Source: Agrypnia vestita
Lineage: Eukaryota; Arthropoda; Insecta; Trichoptera; Phryganeidae
Direction of reading: 5' to 3'
Assembly: GCA_016648135.1 (NCBI GenBank)
Contig: JADDOH010000150.1
Coordinates: 1 to 64,000 of the forward strand
Length of the DNA stretch: 64,000 bases
Shown here piece after piece: positions 1 through 10,924 of the stretch. Under the pieces are notes generated by a model that saw only the letters and a program-made list of their open reading frames with translations, had not been told where the DNA came from and searched no databases. A program made the translations under genes and the position numbers. Each line of letters starts with the position of its first letter. Position 1 is the stretch's first letter.

Positions 1-345
1 TTTCTCTCCACTGCTGGATGTAGGCCTCTTCCATTTTCTTCCACTCATCTCTGTTTCTCCCCTTCGCATCCAGGTTCTTCCTGCTTGCTGGACTATGTCA
101 TCAGACCACCTTTTGGGAGGTCTTCCGACGCTTCTATTTTTTGTCCAGGGCCTCCACTGTAGGATTCTGGGTGCCCATCTTGTATCCTCCTGTCGAGCCA
201 TATGTCCAGCCCACTGCCATTTTAGTTTTGCAATACGGTCCATAATATCGGCAACTTTTGTTCGGCGTCTTATTTCTTCATTTCTGATTTTATCTCGAAG
301 GCTTACGCCGAGCATCTGCCTTTCCATGGCCCGCTGTGTACATTT
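1..345 (-). pseudogene. RTE-like LINE, C-terminal reverse-transcriptase ORF remnant
   Basis: Minus-strand conceptual translation gives a run typical of the C-terminal end of insect RTE-type LINE proteins. From about 340 downwards it reads TQRAMERQMLGVSLRDKIRN, then EEIRRRTKV, AKLKWQWAGHMARQ and GRPPKRWSDDIV. The reading frame shifts near 60-75, after which the family-typical EEAYIQQWRE end is in another frame, so the copy is dead. The element enters from the left edge of the window. It encodes no active domain here; the catalytic palm lies upstream in the family and is absent. The clade is assigned from remembered family features, not from a search. Confidence 0.8.
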
Positions 346-888
346 TAATTTTTGTATACTTTTTTCTGTTAGTGTGGCTATTTCTAGTCCATATGTCTGT
401 TTCTGTTTATATTAAGTATTTATATTTTTCTATTTTTAATAAATATGTTATTATTTATTTTATTTTAACATTGTACAAAGCTTCTATTTTCTATCCACTA
501 TTAGATGAAATCCTTCGCAGGCGCCCCATTGTTATTAGCTGCCACGTATGTTTTTCCGCAGAACTTCATTATTTAATCAATGTAATGATTTTAGAGTGGC
601 CTGCCGACCTCTTGTTTGCCGTCAGGTTCCACTGGATGACTGCATTCATCCAATGACTGTCCGTCCTCCGAGTAATGTGTATAATGTGTAAATTTATATC
701 AAATACATTTTCTGTTTATCTTTCTTCTCCTCTTATATGCATATTTCCTTTCCTTTATCTCAATATCAATTTGAGCCCATTTTTTTAATGACATTTTCTA
801 ATTTTTTATATTTTTAAATCTATCTATCATAATGATTAAAAAAAAGCATTTTGTTTTTAGACATATTTTTTTTATTTTCTCATTCTCT
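346..888. other. AT-rich spacer
   Basis: Apart from the decaying end of the LINE at the left edge, I see no gene, exon signal or recognised repeat here. Short open frames are what AT-rich DNA gives by chance. Confidence 0.5.
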
Positions 889-1340
889 ATACGGGGTTAT
901 TTGGAAAACATTAGTAACCTCACAAGACTATATTCCTGCCTTAATTATTAGTCTTAAATGTTTAAGCAATCAAGCAAGCAAGCAACCAATAGTTATGGAG
1001 CTATTTGACATCAAAGTTTACATTTCTTTCAATATTTCTGACTTATTTTTTGCAGAACGTTGGACTATTATTACAGTAACCTATATCATATATATAAAAT
1101 TCATTCCCTTAGATACAAGTCAAATAAAATAATAAACACCTTCGAATCCCAATTGGAAAACATATCAATTGGAATTTCCGCAGGGTTTTTATCATTTTAT
1201 TTAACTTGTTTTGAAACGAATGAATTTTTTGTAATCAATATAAATTACTCTAATGAATGTTCAACATTTTGTCAGAAATATTGAAAAAATGCAAACTTTG
1301 ATATTACATAACTCCATGTTTTCAAAATAATCCTGTATAT
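889..1340. repeat. Palindromic MITE-like repeat, copy A
   Basis: The two halves are near-perfect inverted copies around a centre at about 1150-1170 (CCAATTGG on both sides). The ends read TATACGGGGTTATTTGGAAA on the left and the reverse complement of TATACAGGATTATTTTGAAA on the right. The same palindrome, with the same inner words (CAAAGTTTGCAT, AATTCATTCGTTTCA, AAATAAAATAATAAA), recurs at 15197-15625. This is a dispersed foldback or MITE family. No coding capacity is seen. Confidence 0.7.
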
Positions 1341-1878
1341 TATTTTTGTATAATATAATATAATCCTGTATATTATCGTATTCTTTTCTTTCACATGTAT
1401 AATTTTGTGCGTAATATCTGTACTTAAAAATGTATATGGCTGACCAGATATTGCACATTTAACCTGGTTACCGCCAATGACTAGATAATTGTTGGAATAG
1501 ATGTTATCAAAAGTTACTTAATATTATAAAAAAAGAAGAAAAAATTAAGTTATCAAGTAGATACGTCAGTTGATACAATTTGCCAATGGCTATCACGGAG
1601 ACTAACTAGTATATAATGTCATGGACATTTTGTGAACAGAAGTATTAAAAATGAATTATTTGAAAAAAAATATCCAGAAACAATAATAATACACCTTTTC
1701 AATTATTTATTTATAAATTAAGGAATATAGCTTTTTATTTATTTTTTTATATGTTATAGTTTAGAAGTTATATGATATAATCTTTGTTATAAGTGAGGGA
1801 TTTATAAAATATGATCCAGAAATAATATAATTTATATAAATGTCCTTTAGTCACCACTTAGCTATATATTTAAAAATT
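1341..1878. other. AT-rich spacer
   Basis: No supportable gene or recognised repeat. Very AT-rich, with simple A/T runs. Confidence 0.5.
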
Positions 1879-1975
1879 AACATGTTTCAGCGCCAATGGT
1901 CCCTTTATCAAGATATAATGTATACTTAAATTAAAAATCAAAAATCGAAGTATAGACACTAAAAATATTTAAACA
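1879..1975 (-). mobile_element. Hammerhead family A Penelope-like fragment
   Basis: On the minus strand the order is a degenerate box I (CTTGATA, canonical CTGANGA), a stem II containing GGGACCATTGGCGCT, then GAAA and ACATGTT (stem III plus cleavage triplet). Family A flanking words follow; CACCACTT at about 1851 corresponds to the AAGTGGTG arm. The 1913-1975 body resembles the body of the copy at 31739-31950. Box I mutations probably inactivate cleavage. Confidence 0.65.
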
Positions 1976-2629
1976 AATTATATATAGGGGAATGAATAAT
2001 AATTAAGTACTAACATAAAAACAAATTGAAATGACAACTATTTGTAAAAGGAACCAAGTTGTTTATAATATTCTATTTAGTATCAACAATTTTTCATATT
2101 TCCGAAATTTCTTATTTATTTAACTGTAATTCTACATATTTTGTATATAAAATTTGTAAACTCTTATTAATATCAAAATAATGATCCATAATCAAAAGAC
2201 GATTTACAAATTCGAAATAAAAATTGCTACTTAAACACCTTAAGTAACGTGCTTAAATATATATATATATATTATATATATATATATCTATATATATATA
2301 TTAATATATATTGGAAATCAAAGAAAATATATAAAATTAAAAATAAAGAGGCAGTATTGGAGAAACGGAATAAAATGCAGAATGGTGTTTGACAAAAGAA
2401 TATATTGAAATATTGAGAAGCATTGAGCCTTGCTATCACATGAATATCTAAATTTAGAACGGGTCAGCTTAATTATTACCAGTAGTATTCATTTTATTTT
2501 CTATGATTTTAAATCTGTATTTATTTCACTATCTATATATACGATGAATTTTAATATTCTTATGGCCTCAATACTATAATTCTATTTTTATATAATTTTA
2601 TTCATATCTTCATTTTTAAAACATGTACA
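1976..2629. other. AT-rich spacer with (TA)n tract
   Basis: There is an alternating TA microsatellite around 2250-2310. Otherwise no gene or recognised element. Confidence 0.6.
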
Positions 2630-2631
2630 AG

Positions 2632-2702
2632 ACTTGAACCTAGAATCTTCTTATCCGCAGCCAGACTCGTTGTCCGTTGCAATTTTATCCAAAGCTATGA
2701 TG
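2632..2702 (-). pseudogene. tRNA-Arg-like pseudogene or SINE head
   Basis: On the minus strand TGGATAA, GTCTGGCTGCGGATAAGAAG and TTCTAGGTTCAAGTC resemble the D-arm, anticodon arm and T-arm of a eukaryotic tRNA-Arg (typical words GGATAAG, CTTCGGATCAGAAG, AGGTTCGAGTCC). The acceptor ends do not pair and the anticodon loop is altered, so it is not a functional tRNA. It is either a decayed tRNA gene or the pol III head of an otherwise unrecognisable SINE. Confidence 0.6.
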
Positions 2703-2842
2703 GGTCGTTGAAATCAATAATGAATGGGCTATGTTACAAAACTATCTTTTTGTTTTATATTTTATTCTCGTAGGAATGATTAATTTATATATTCTTGTTA
2801 AAATTAATATAAATTTATTTAAAAGCAGAACATGTACAACAT

Positions 2843-3562
2843 ATAGCCTGTATGGACTGAATCAAAACACTGGCTTCTCACACCGAGGGTTCCGAATTTG
2901 ATTCCCTGTGGATTCACAATTTATCTGTGTGACTTACTCAAGCCTGGGTATTGTTACTGCCTTTATAACTCGTGGCGTCTGCTTGCTTGCTTGCCGGCTT
3001 GCCGTCAGAAAAAACTTTGGATCGATTTTTGACCCTTTTTCGTGATCCAATCGAGCTGAAACTTGGCAAGTAGACTCGTGGCGACGATCAAGAAGATCTA
3101 TCAAATTTTCGTTAAAAAATATTAATAATTATAGTATAATTTCGGATTTTTAGAAATTTCATTGATTTTTTTTAAATTGGAATCATTACAAAAGTTTGAT
3201 TAGCAACGGCGGCCCAATAACGTCGCGGAATATTTTCTAAATTTGAATTACTCCGTCGGTATACATAATAGGTACTTCACTACGAATGTCAAAAATCTAA
3301 ATTGGCTCACAAATGTTTTTAGAATTTAATCTTCAAAGTATGAAGTGTCTTATCAAAGCTCAAAACATCTGACATTTTAGAAATATATTAAATTACTGTT
3401 AGTGTTTAGTGTTACGTTATATGTTTTAATTCGTCTTTAATTGTTGTTATATTTTACAAAGAAAGGGAGTATAATAAAAACTTGGTTTTTATGGGTTACC
3501 TTTTTTATGTATTTCGTTTCTGTAATTGGGCCTCCTGGCCTCTTGAAGCTTAAAAAAAATAT
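2843..3562 (+). mobile_element. SINE1 (tRNA-derived), split by a MITE insertion
   Basis: The + strand carries a pol III A-box-like stretch starting at ATAGCC (about 2852), then GGCTTCTCACACCGAGGGTT and a B-box-like GATTCCC. The SINE body continues to GGGTATTGTT at 2955, is interrupted at 2956-3500, and resumes with the family 3' domain TTCTGTAATTGGGCCTCCTG and an A-rich tail at 3549-3562. Other copies are at 14143-14348, 20345-20503 and 21950-22045; their uninterrupted form shows where the insertion lies. Confidence 0.75.
2956..3500 (-). repeat. CTCCCTTT-end MITE-like repeat, copy 1 (nested in SINE1)
   Basis: About 545 bp, related to sequences at 26693-27135, 40555-40783 and 62050-62598. Shared landmarks are a (GCTT)n/GCCGGC stretch at one end, CGTGGCGACGATCAAGAAGA, TCCGCGACGTTAT (here inverted) and a CTCCCTTTCTTTG end (here AAAGAAAGGGAGT at 3459-3470). 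The near-complete copies begin and end with inverted CTCCCTTT/AAAGGGAG, and the family extends about 30 bp further to GGTTTTTATGGGTTAC. No ORF encodes a transposase, so it is non-autonomous. Confidence 0.75.
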
Positions 3563-3950
3563 ATTGTGGAAATGAAACAAGAGCAAAACTTTTATTCTCG
3601 TTTTTGTAAAATCTGAATTATATAATACAGCACACAATAGATATAACCAACTCACGTGCGCGTATTACAGCACTGAATAAAGTAACACGAAATACGTGTG
3701 ATGGTGACCTTCGACCATATTTATTTTACTCTGACGTGTCCAAAGCAGTTTCACTTAAAAAACTGCGAAAAAGGAACAAAGGTTATAATTAAAATTATTT
3801 TATACATACGTACATAATATAACTTAATTTAATTTTTTAAATTCTATTCCACCCCTCTCCAATGCAACAGTATAATTTCTGATAATAGAAATAAAGTGGT
3901 TTGTTTTCTATTTGCATAATATCCTAACAAACATTTTTTAATTAAAACAC
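3563..3950. other. AT-rich spacer
   Basis: No supportable gene or repeat is seen. Confidence 0.5.
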
Positions 3951-3954
3951 TTTG

Positions 3955-4100
3955 ATAAACGTTAACCTGTTTTGGTACCACTGTATCTTCATAAGGATGG
4001 ACTTAAGTGTGCGTCCACACAGTGGTACGATGATGATACAGTGGTATCGAAACCGGTCAACGTTTAAATTAATAAAGGCGGTTTATGCAACGTATGTTTG
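3955..4100. mobile_element. Hammerhead family D foldback remnant
   Basis: The + strand has GATGATGATACAGTGGTATC followed by GAAACCGGT and CAACGTTTAAAT: a stem II (GATAC-agtg-GTATC), box II GAAA and the palindromic stem III ACCGGT. A mirror-image, more decayed half lies at 3958-3985 (minus-strand AACAGGTTAACGTTTAT). Box I is shifted or damaged. It belongs with 5022-5312 and 34240-34320. Confidence 0.55.
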
Positions 4101-4140
4101 CTTTTCTTTAATTAATGGTTATATCCAACCACAAAGTTAA

Positions 4141-5021
4141 CACTTTAAGTATAAAAATATATATTTAAAAAAAAGGGCACAGAACAATTCAATCTTCTAC
4201 GCTAAAGTCAGCATTACTTCACTTCCAATTTGTCCATTCCTCACTCTATCGAACAAAGTTATTCCTTGTACTTTTTTCTCACATGCACCTATTGTTATCA
4301 TCCAGTCTACTTTCATTATTTTTCTGAAAATTCCAGGGTTCATTACCATTCATTAAAGATTGTGAAATATGGACTGAAACATATTTTTATTTCATCCGGT
4401 GGAAAAATATCATTTATTGTTTACAATTTGAATTACACATATACAGAATGGAGATAAAGTAATTTTGTTGTCTTCGTCATTATCACGTAGCTACTATCCG
4501 TTGAGAATTCCAAGAAAAAAATTGAGAAAGACGTTTGTGTAGTTTTTTTAGATATTAATAATAATTTATGACAAAAGCATTGCATTGTGCAAACTTTTCA
4601 GATGATTTGAGATTCTCACATTCACGAAACATGTTTAAAATATTTAATTTTTTATATATTTTGAAATACTACCTATCACTGATGCTTGTTATTTTTCTTC
4701 TCTTCAATATGTTCAATGCTCTTATTACCTGCTATTCTTCTCCCAGGATTTATACCTACCCTAAATATTATGCAACTGCTTCGCTCTAGGTTATGACGGT
4801 TAAGTGTTTTAGACTCACCTATCTAACCCAGTCTTTTACTACCTCTGGATATTGTTTCAATTACAGATTCTTTTTTTTAAGCAAAATTTCTTTATAGACG
4901 AGTTCCAGATCCACGAGTGACGCATTCTTCTTCTTGCAAATGGTGGATCGAAGAATAAATACTTGACCTGACTTTCTGGTGACATTTTTGGTCAGTTTAT
5001 CTAATACAAAACCATTTAATT
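4141..5021. other. AT-rich spacer
   Basis: No gene is recognised. Short open frames at 4230-4457 and 4568-4789 have no codon or motif support. Confidence 0.5.
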
Positions 5022-5312
5022 AATTTATTAAAAAAACTTTGTGTTGACCATGTGGAGTAGCTCAACGTCTACCGGTTTCGATACCACTCTTTCTTAATGG
5101 ATAGTTTGTAGGCGTTTGTCCTAGTGAAGCTACAGTGGTATAAAATAGGTAGGTATTTAAAGCGCCCTTGAGGTGAGTATTCGCGAAAACAGCGCTATAT
5201 AAATTATCCAAATATTATTAATATTATTATTATCGTAGAAACCGGTAGACGTAGAGTTACTCCAAGTGGTCAACACAAAGTTTTTAATTAATCAATAATT
5301 ATGTCCAACCTA
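5022..5312. mobile_element. Hammerhead family D foldback element
   Basis: The terminal arms are inverted: left ACTTTGTGTTGACCATGTGG, right CAAGTGGTCAACACAAAGTT. Just inside each is an outward-facing hammerhead 3' half: GAAACCGGTAGACG on the minus strand at about 5068-5083 and on the + strand at 5239-5252. The interior of about 150 bp has no coding. Box I is not intact in either half. The arrangement matches that of the other foldbacks in this window. Confidence 0.65.
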
Positions 5313-5424
5313 AAATTTAACGCTTTAAACATAAAAAATAAAAAAACATTTAATTCACACCCATTCTTTAATCATTTATATTAAAATCATTAACAAATAA
5401 CTAGATAAATAACAAATAATTAAG

Positions 5425-5605
5425 GCAACATGAAGGGAAAACGGGATTTCGGCAGGAAGCAAATTTCATGGCTCCGTAATATAGGAGATTGGACAGGAAT
5501 AAAGACGGTGAAAGAGCTATTTCGAGCCTAGAGATAGGGAGATGTACTCTCAAGTGATAGTCAACGTTGGAGGATCTGAAATGACACTAGAAGAAGAAGA
5601 AACAA
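5425..5605 (+). pseudogene. RTE-like LINE 3' end with (GAA)n tail
   Basis: Translation gives GRKQISWLRNIGDWTGIKTV then KELFRA, followed after a small frameshift by a stretch reading REMYSQVIVNVGGSEMTLEE, and a GAAGAAGAAG tail. This is the extreme C-terminus and tail of an RTE-type LINE, 5' truncated as is usual for LINE insertions. The family is recognised from the SWLRN...ELFRAA pattern also seen at 17435-17800. Confidence 0.7.
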
Positions 5606-6221
5606 ACACCATTGCCTTCTCTGCAGCAGTTTTCGTCACTACGTTTCTCGCAGAAAGTCTTTCACTCGCATATACCAAGTTGTCTCATTTCTTTTAAATT
5701 CTTCTTCAAGGTCTTCCGCATAGTCATTTCCCTTAGGGTTGCTGAATATTTGAGCACAGATTTTCGGTGTTGCCACTGTTCGTCATACAAATGACTCCAA
5801 AAAAAATCCGGAGAACATTTCTCTCTCAGATTTTTTTGAGAAGATGTTGAAATTGAGTATTTCGAAAACTTAATTTCAACTTCTAGACATCACAATGACG
5901 AGTTTTGTTTAAGGGTTTGATATCCGATAACACATTGCTTATATTGATTTTGTTATATTTATATATACGCAAACTCTTATCTTATTATATCCGGAAAAAT
6001 TACAAGACAACAACAAATTAATAATTGCTTTTATGTTTTTTTCGATACACAGATTTTTTTGTATGTGAGTTTTGTTTTTAAATAGACATGCCTAAAATAA
6101 ATCGATCGCGTCACCTTTCAATATGTCCAACAAACATAATTAAAATGATTCTGTATAATAAATATTATTACATGTAGAGCATAACAACATAAAAACATTA
6201 TCCGATTTTTGTTTTTTTTTA
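5606..6221. other. Unassigned AT-rich stretch
   Basis: No gene or known repeat recognised. A 60-residue frame at 5612-5794 shows no domain. Confidence 0.45.
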
Positions 6222-6223
6222 TA

Positions 6224-7377
6224 TTAGGTCCTTACATATGAAATTGGCGTTTTGCCGTACTGGCAAATTTGATCTCAAATATCTTCTCTTTGGTTAAGAA
6301 TTCCAAATCCAAATTTATACAGCTATTTACTTATGTATTTGTGTTTTAAAAATTATAATTCATTTGTTTTTTCCTCAATTGTTTTTTTCTTTGCGTCACT
6401 CAGTTTACAAGATGAAAAACGGAAATTCTGGAAATTTCGACCTGCAGAACAAGCCCCGTGGACGGCCGGGGACCAAAGTTGATAATGAAGTATTGAAGGC
6501 TATTGTGGAAGCGGATCCATCGCAAACCACATCCGAGTTAGCTGCAGGCTGCGGTGTTAGTGATAAAACTGTTTTAATCCACTTGAAGCCAATTGGTAAG
6601 GTGAAAAAGCTTGAAAGGTGGGTACCTCACGAATTGAGTGAAGCAAATCAACAAACGCGCGTTGACTGCTGCGTTGCATTACTCAACCGGCACAATAATG
6701 AAGGGATTTTAAATCGAATCATTACCTGTGATGAAAAGTGGATCCTGTACGATAATCGGAAGCGCTCATCGCAATGACTGAACCCTGCCGAACCAGCCAA
6801 ACCATGCCCCAAGCGAAAATTGACTCCAAAAAAGTTACTTGTGAGCGTTTGGTGGACTAGTGCTGGTGTCGTTCACTACAGCTTTTTTAAATCTGGCCAG
6901 ACGATTACGGCAGATGTCTATTGTCAGCAACTGCAAACCATGATGGAAAAGCTAGCTGCTAAACAACCGAGGCTGGTTAATCGCTCTAGGCCACTGCTGC
7001 TTCATGATAACGCTAGACCACACACTGCACAACAGACGGCTACCAAATTAGAGGAGGTTCAATTGGAATGTCCAAGACATCCACCGTACTCTCCGGACCT
7101 TGCCACAACAGATTACCATTTTTTTCGAAATTTGGATAACTTCTTGCAAAGGAAAAAATTCAACTCCGATGGGGCAGTCCAAACCACCTTCAAAGATTTT
7201 ATTGATTCCCGTCCGAATGGTTTTTTTAGTAAAGGGATCGATGAACTACCTGTGAGATGGCAAAAGTGCATAGATAGCAATGGTACATACTTTGATTAAA
7301 TAAATATATTATAATAAAAAAAAATCGGCTTTATGTTCCTCCCATACTAAACGCCAATTTCATATGTAAGGACCTAA
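6224..7377 (+). mobile_element. cecropia-type mariner, internally deleted copy
   Basis: The terminal inverted repeats begin TTAGGTCCTTACATATGAAA and are identical for 27 bases at both ends. A TA target duplication flanks them (6222-6223 and 7378-7379). Length is 1154 bp, against 1286 bp for the sister copy at 30372-31657; the difference is exactly 132 bp and maps to one in-frame deletion of 44 codons near the transposase N-terminus. The match of TIRs, TA duplication and DD34D ORF makes the class assignment secure. Confidence 0.95.
6412..7299 (+). pseudogene. mariner transposase pseudogene (DD34D)
   Basis: The family cuts and pastes mariner DNA at TA sites. The frame starts at ATG 6412 (MKN), then jumps to GNFDLQNKPRGRP because 44 codons covering the first helix-turn-helix are missing. 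Later motifs are present: WVPHEL, TCDEKW (first catalytic Asp), HDNARPH (second Asp) and YSPDLATTDYHFF (third Asp, 34 residues after the second, hence DD34D). Codon 122, a Trp codon in the sister copy, is TGA (6775-6777), so only truncated products are possible. The C-terminal frame continues openly to TAA at 7297. Resemblance to the cecropia subfamily (the group that includes Hsmar1) is by motif recall. Confidence 0.93.
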
Positions 7378-7379
7378 TA

Positions 7380-7820
7380 TTTCAAACATTAAATTGCCAA
7401 ATTGCAATTTACTGGACCACACTAACTACTTTCGTTATACATTGGTTATAATATTTATACATTGTGTTTCGTGACCGCCGGCTGTCCATCGAAATGATGA
7501 AGTGTGATTGGTGGAAACTGACATTCGACGTATTCTGCTCCAATCGCTAGCCAGGATTTAAAATCTTACGAAATCCGACCAGTTGACAGTTGGAACTCAG
7601 AGTACCGGTGTCTTTTTTCCGTTGGAAATTGACATTCTTTTTCATACGAGTAGAATATACGACGTAGCCGAAGTTTTTTAAAGTTATAACCTTTCGGAAC
7701 AGACGTCTCAATATGCTACGAATTCGACGAAGCCGGGATAATCAAAGCTTGGTTGAAGGTGCATCATACACTCGATGCTCTGTAACTCGAGGGATGGACG
7801 TACGCTGTAAGTACAATTTT
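7380..7820. other. Unassigned stretch
   Basis: Slightly less AT-rich than its surroundings, with no recognised exon signals, ORF or repeat. Confidence 0.4.
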
Positions 7821-7945
7821 CAGATGTGCAAATAGCTTTACAGTGCATATTTCGGGTGTCAAGATCATGTGCTTCATCGTTTTCAAGATCAGCAAATAGT
7901 TTTGGAGTGCATATTTCGGGTGTCAAGATTATGTGCTTCATCGGC
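7821..7945 (+). repeat. 64-bp tandem duplication
   Basis: GTGCATATTTCGGGTGTCAA followed by GATnATGTGCTTCATCG occurs at 7843 and again at 7907, a period of 64 bp. The preceding words CAAATAG(C/T)TTT are also shared. Two copies only. The 116-residue minus-strand frame here is open because 64 bp repeats happen to avoid stops and has no other support. Confidence 0.85.
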
Positions 7946-9469
7946 GGAGATTGAGAAAGAAAATCTTTCTTTTCTCTGTCACCGACCAACGTGCAGTGGT
8001 GGCAATTATACACATTGGTTACATATTGTATGTCAATACTTACTTTTTCACTTCGCACCTTATCATTCTTTTTTTATAAATCCTATGTATTTAAGTAATT
8101 TTTGTCTATATACCTTATATCTTTATATATCTTATGCACCCGCTTGTGACAATATCGTCATTTTACCATATCTTTTTATATTTTATGTATCACTTGTATT
8201 ATAACTAAATATTTGTATATATGAAATTTGTGGGACTGCAATATCCTCCCTACATACTGGAATAAAGACATATATAAGTATAAGCAAGACTTTTTTTTTT
8301 TAATTTTTTAACTATTTTCAATAATATGAAATGGGATGGAGATAGCGTTTCTAAGCAACTTATGTTCAGTATCTTGTAAAAGCAAGGACTGCGTGTCTCT
8401 TCTCCGCCCTTGGAATTGTTCAGAACATTCAGTAGCTGGTCTTGATCGGATGATTTTGTTCTTCGTTTTTCCAGGCTTCTTTCTTTTACTGGGTCTTTCT
8501 CTATATTTTCTTATCAAAATCAGGTACACATTTGAAATCCAAAAAATCAGAGCTTATAAAAGGTTACACCAAAAATATCGGGTTGATTTATGTATATAAC
8601 CCATCCTAACCTGACTCTTCACACCTCCTCTCTTTATTTCCATTAAATCAAGCCCTACCACTCATAACCGCCCACCTCTATCAGTACCCAAGATATTATC
8701 TTATTCCAGTTTATATTCTCACCTTTACATGAAAACATATGTATTTCTCAAAACTGGTAGTGTATACTTAAACTCAAAAGCAATCTTTTACGTGTGTTTT
8801 ATTTATATATGTATATCTACTAACCTAACACATTATTTTATTGCAAATGGAGCGAAGGAAACAAAAACAATCGAATATTAAAAAAAATGAAATTGTTCAA
8901 AGTGTCTGTGCAATCTCCTCCGCTTTGAAAGTTTTTTTTACACGTATTGACAAAAATTCAAAAATTGCAATATTAATTTACTTACGCCCCTACGCTTGTG
9001 AATTCGTGGCAGAAAAATTGCATAAAATCTTTGCCCATGAAAGTGCAGTACACCCAGATTTGGTGTGAATAACACCTTATCGTTTGTGGACTGAGTCATA
9101 TAAAAATGTGTTTATAAATAATTATAGATAGGTAGGTACTATATTCACATTATCGCCAAATAATATGAAGAATGTCTGAAATGATAGAGCATTACATGTT
9201 CTTACGCTGCAACCTTCACTCGCATCTTTCTTCTACACACTTTTTTTTTCCCTCTTTCAAGACTTTTTCCCATCTCTCAAAGTACTTACTGCTGATGTAT
9301 TTTGATATATTTAGTAGATTTGTACAATATTATTGAAAGTAAGAAACTTTTGAAGACATTTTTTCGGGCGCCAGTGAAATATGAATGATCTAAAAAACAA
9401 AATAAAAGTAATTAAAATATAAAAATAACATTCTTAGTAATTGTAGAATAAACTTTGCACTTCAGCTTT
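7946..9469. other. AT-rich spacer
   Basis: No supportable gene. The 8336-8599 (+) and 8308-8529 (-) open frames overlap on opposite strands, and neither shows a recognisable domain. The hydrophobic run in the + frame is a weak signal only. Confidence 0.45.
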
Positions 9470-9540
9470 AAAGTAAATAACCCACCCACCTCAAAAATCA
9501 GTACTCAACTGATTTATGAGGTGGGTGGGTTATTTACTTT
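9470..9540. repeat. Near-perfect 33-bp hairpin (71 nt)
   Basis: Left arm AAAGTAAATAACCCACCCAC continues CTCAAAAATCAGT. The right arm is its reverse complement with one mismatch, around a 5-nt loop ACTCA. The outer 24 pairs and inner 8 pairs are perfect. The arms hold a GGGTGGG/CCCACCC block that stands out in AT-rich surroundings. It could be a tiny palindromic transposon footprint, a miRNA or siRNA precursor-like hairpin, or a cruciform site. Nothing shows transcription. Confidence 0.9.
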
Positions 9541-10619
9541 ACACAAGGATAGCTACTGATACGGACTCTACAAATTTTTCAGGTGAATTATAATTCTAAT
9601 ATCGGACGTAAAATATAAAAATGTTTTATTGTTTAAAATTGTATCATTAAAATACTATATAAATATTTATCATATTTACTATTTTTATTCTTTTGTATAT
9701 TTATATTACTCTCTTAATGTAAATATTCATTTTTAGTGAATTCTAGTAAATTTTAATCTAGTGAATTTTAGTAAATTCATATTGAAGTAGTCAAAGTAGA
9801 ACGGATTTCTCCTAAAAATATGATTCATCTATTATTGAGTGTTTTAAGGCTTTATTAACATTTTTGGATGATTACGAGGCTTCTCCAAAAACCGGCTGCC
9901 ACTGATATTTATTTTAAATTTCTGATCAAGGTCACAAAATGACACTCCGAAGACTTCGTTAGTACGTGTCATTGCTAACTTACCAGAAATTTTTCTTTTA
10001 ATATACTGCTTTTCAGATATTTTCACAAAAAATAAAAAACAACTATCATCACACAACTTGTCGATATTGACAGTATCATAAATAATTCTGACAAACGGTA
10101 CCAAAACAGACCTCTTCTACATATTCAAGGTAGTCCAGCAATAGACTATCTTTATGAAATGAAATGGAATGATATATTATATGGACAATTTTTATGGAAT
10201 GAAATGAAATGATACATGATATGGACTGTCTTTGCAGGATATGATAGGAAATGACAATCGCGTTAGAATTAAAGTTGTGGAAGTAATTCGTCAATAATAA
10301 AGCTGAAATGTCAATAGACTAGCACTTTAACTGAAGGAAGGACAACTGTTGGTGTAAAAAAGTTCTGGAGTCGAAGCTTCATTGAAAGCTGATAAAATTG
10401 TGAATCTGGAAGCTACTGGATTCGACTGTAGCCTTAAGAAAAATAAGTATTTTGAAATATAACACAGATCGAGCTAGATTTAATAACGTCTTCTATGTAA
10501 CGTTATGTAGAGGGTGTATAAAGACAGACGTAGATTCTAACTGTTCGAAGAATATTTTTTCTTCTGTATGAAGGCTTGAACTTTGTGGTGACATTATTAT
10601 TAAAAATAAAACACAAATC
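9541..10619. other. AT-rich spacer with short degenerate repeats
   Basis: GAAATGAAATG/GGAATGATA words recur irregularly between 10130 and 10250. No gene is recognised. Confidence 0.5.
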
Positions 10620-10690
10620 AATTTGTTTTCACCACTTTATTAGATTAAACAATCTACATGTTTCGAGAACAATGTTCCCTCCTTCAGGAT
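10620..10690 (-). mobile_element. Hammerhead family A fragment
   Basis: The minus strand reads CTGAAGG (box I, last A changed to G), then A, stem II GGGAAC-att-GTTCTC (six pairs including one wobble), GAAA, stem III CATG and cleavage dinucleotide TA. Three stem I base pairs (ATC/GAT) close the core at 10652-10654 with 10688-10690. TTTAATCTAATAAAGTGGTG follows as the family arm. One box I change probably weakens or kills cleavage. Confidence 0.7.
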
Positions 10691-10924
10691 TATTTGTGTA
10701 CTAAAAATGTATTAGATTCTTATGATTGCTACAGACTCTTAAATAAAATATTGATGGTGAGGACCGGAGTATATTCAGAAGACCTTGATATGGGCAGCGG
10801 GGCCCTTGCTGATGAAGAAAAAGTAGAACTTGAACGTAATTGATATATTTTAAAATTCATTTCATTCGTAACATCGTCATATTTATTAATATTTTGAACG
10901 TTTTTAGAATTAGAGCACGTTATT

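Noticed and set aside
2632..2702. Functional tRNA-Arg gene
   Set aside because: Acceptor arms do not pair and the anticodon arm is altered.
7708..8204. Overlapping 116- and 111-residue frames on opposite strands
   Set aside because: Both run through a 64-bp tandem duplication, have no domain and no splice or promoter context.
8336..8599. 87-residue frame with a hydrophobic stretch
   Set aside because: AT-rich DNA often encodes Phe/Leu/Ile runs; there is no other coding evidence, and an equally long frame exists on the other strand.
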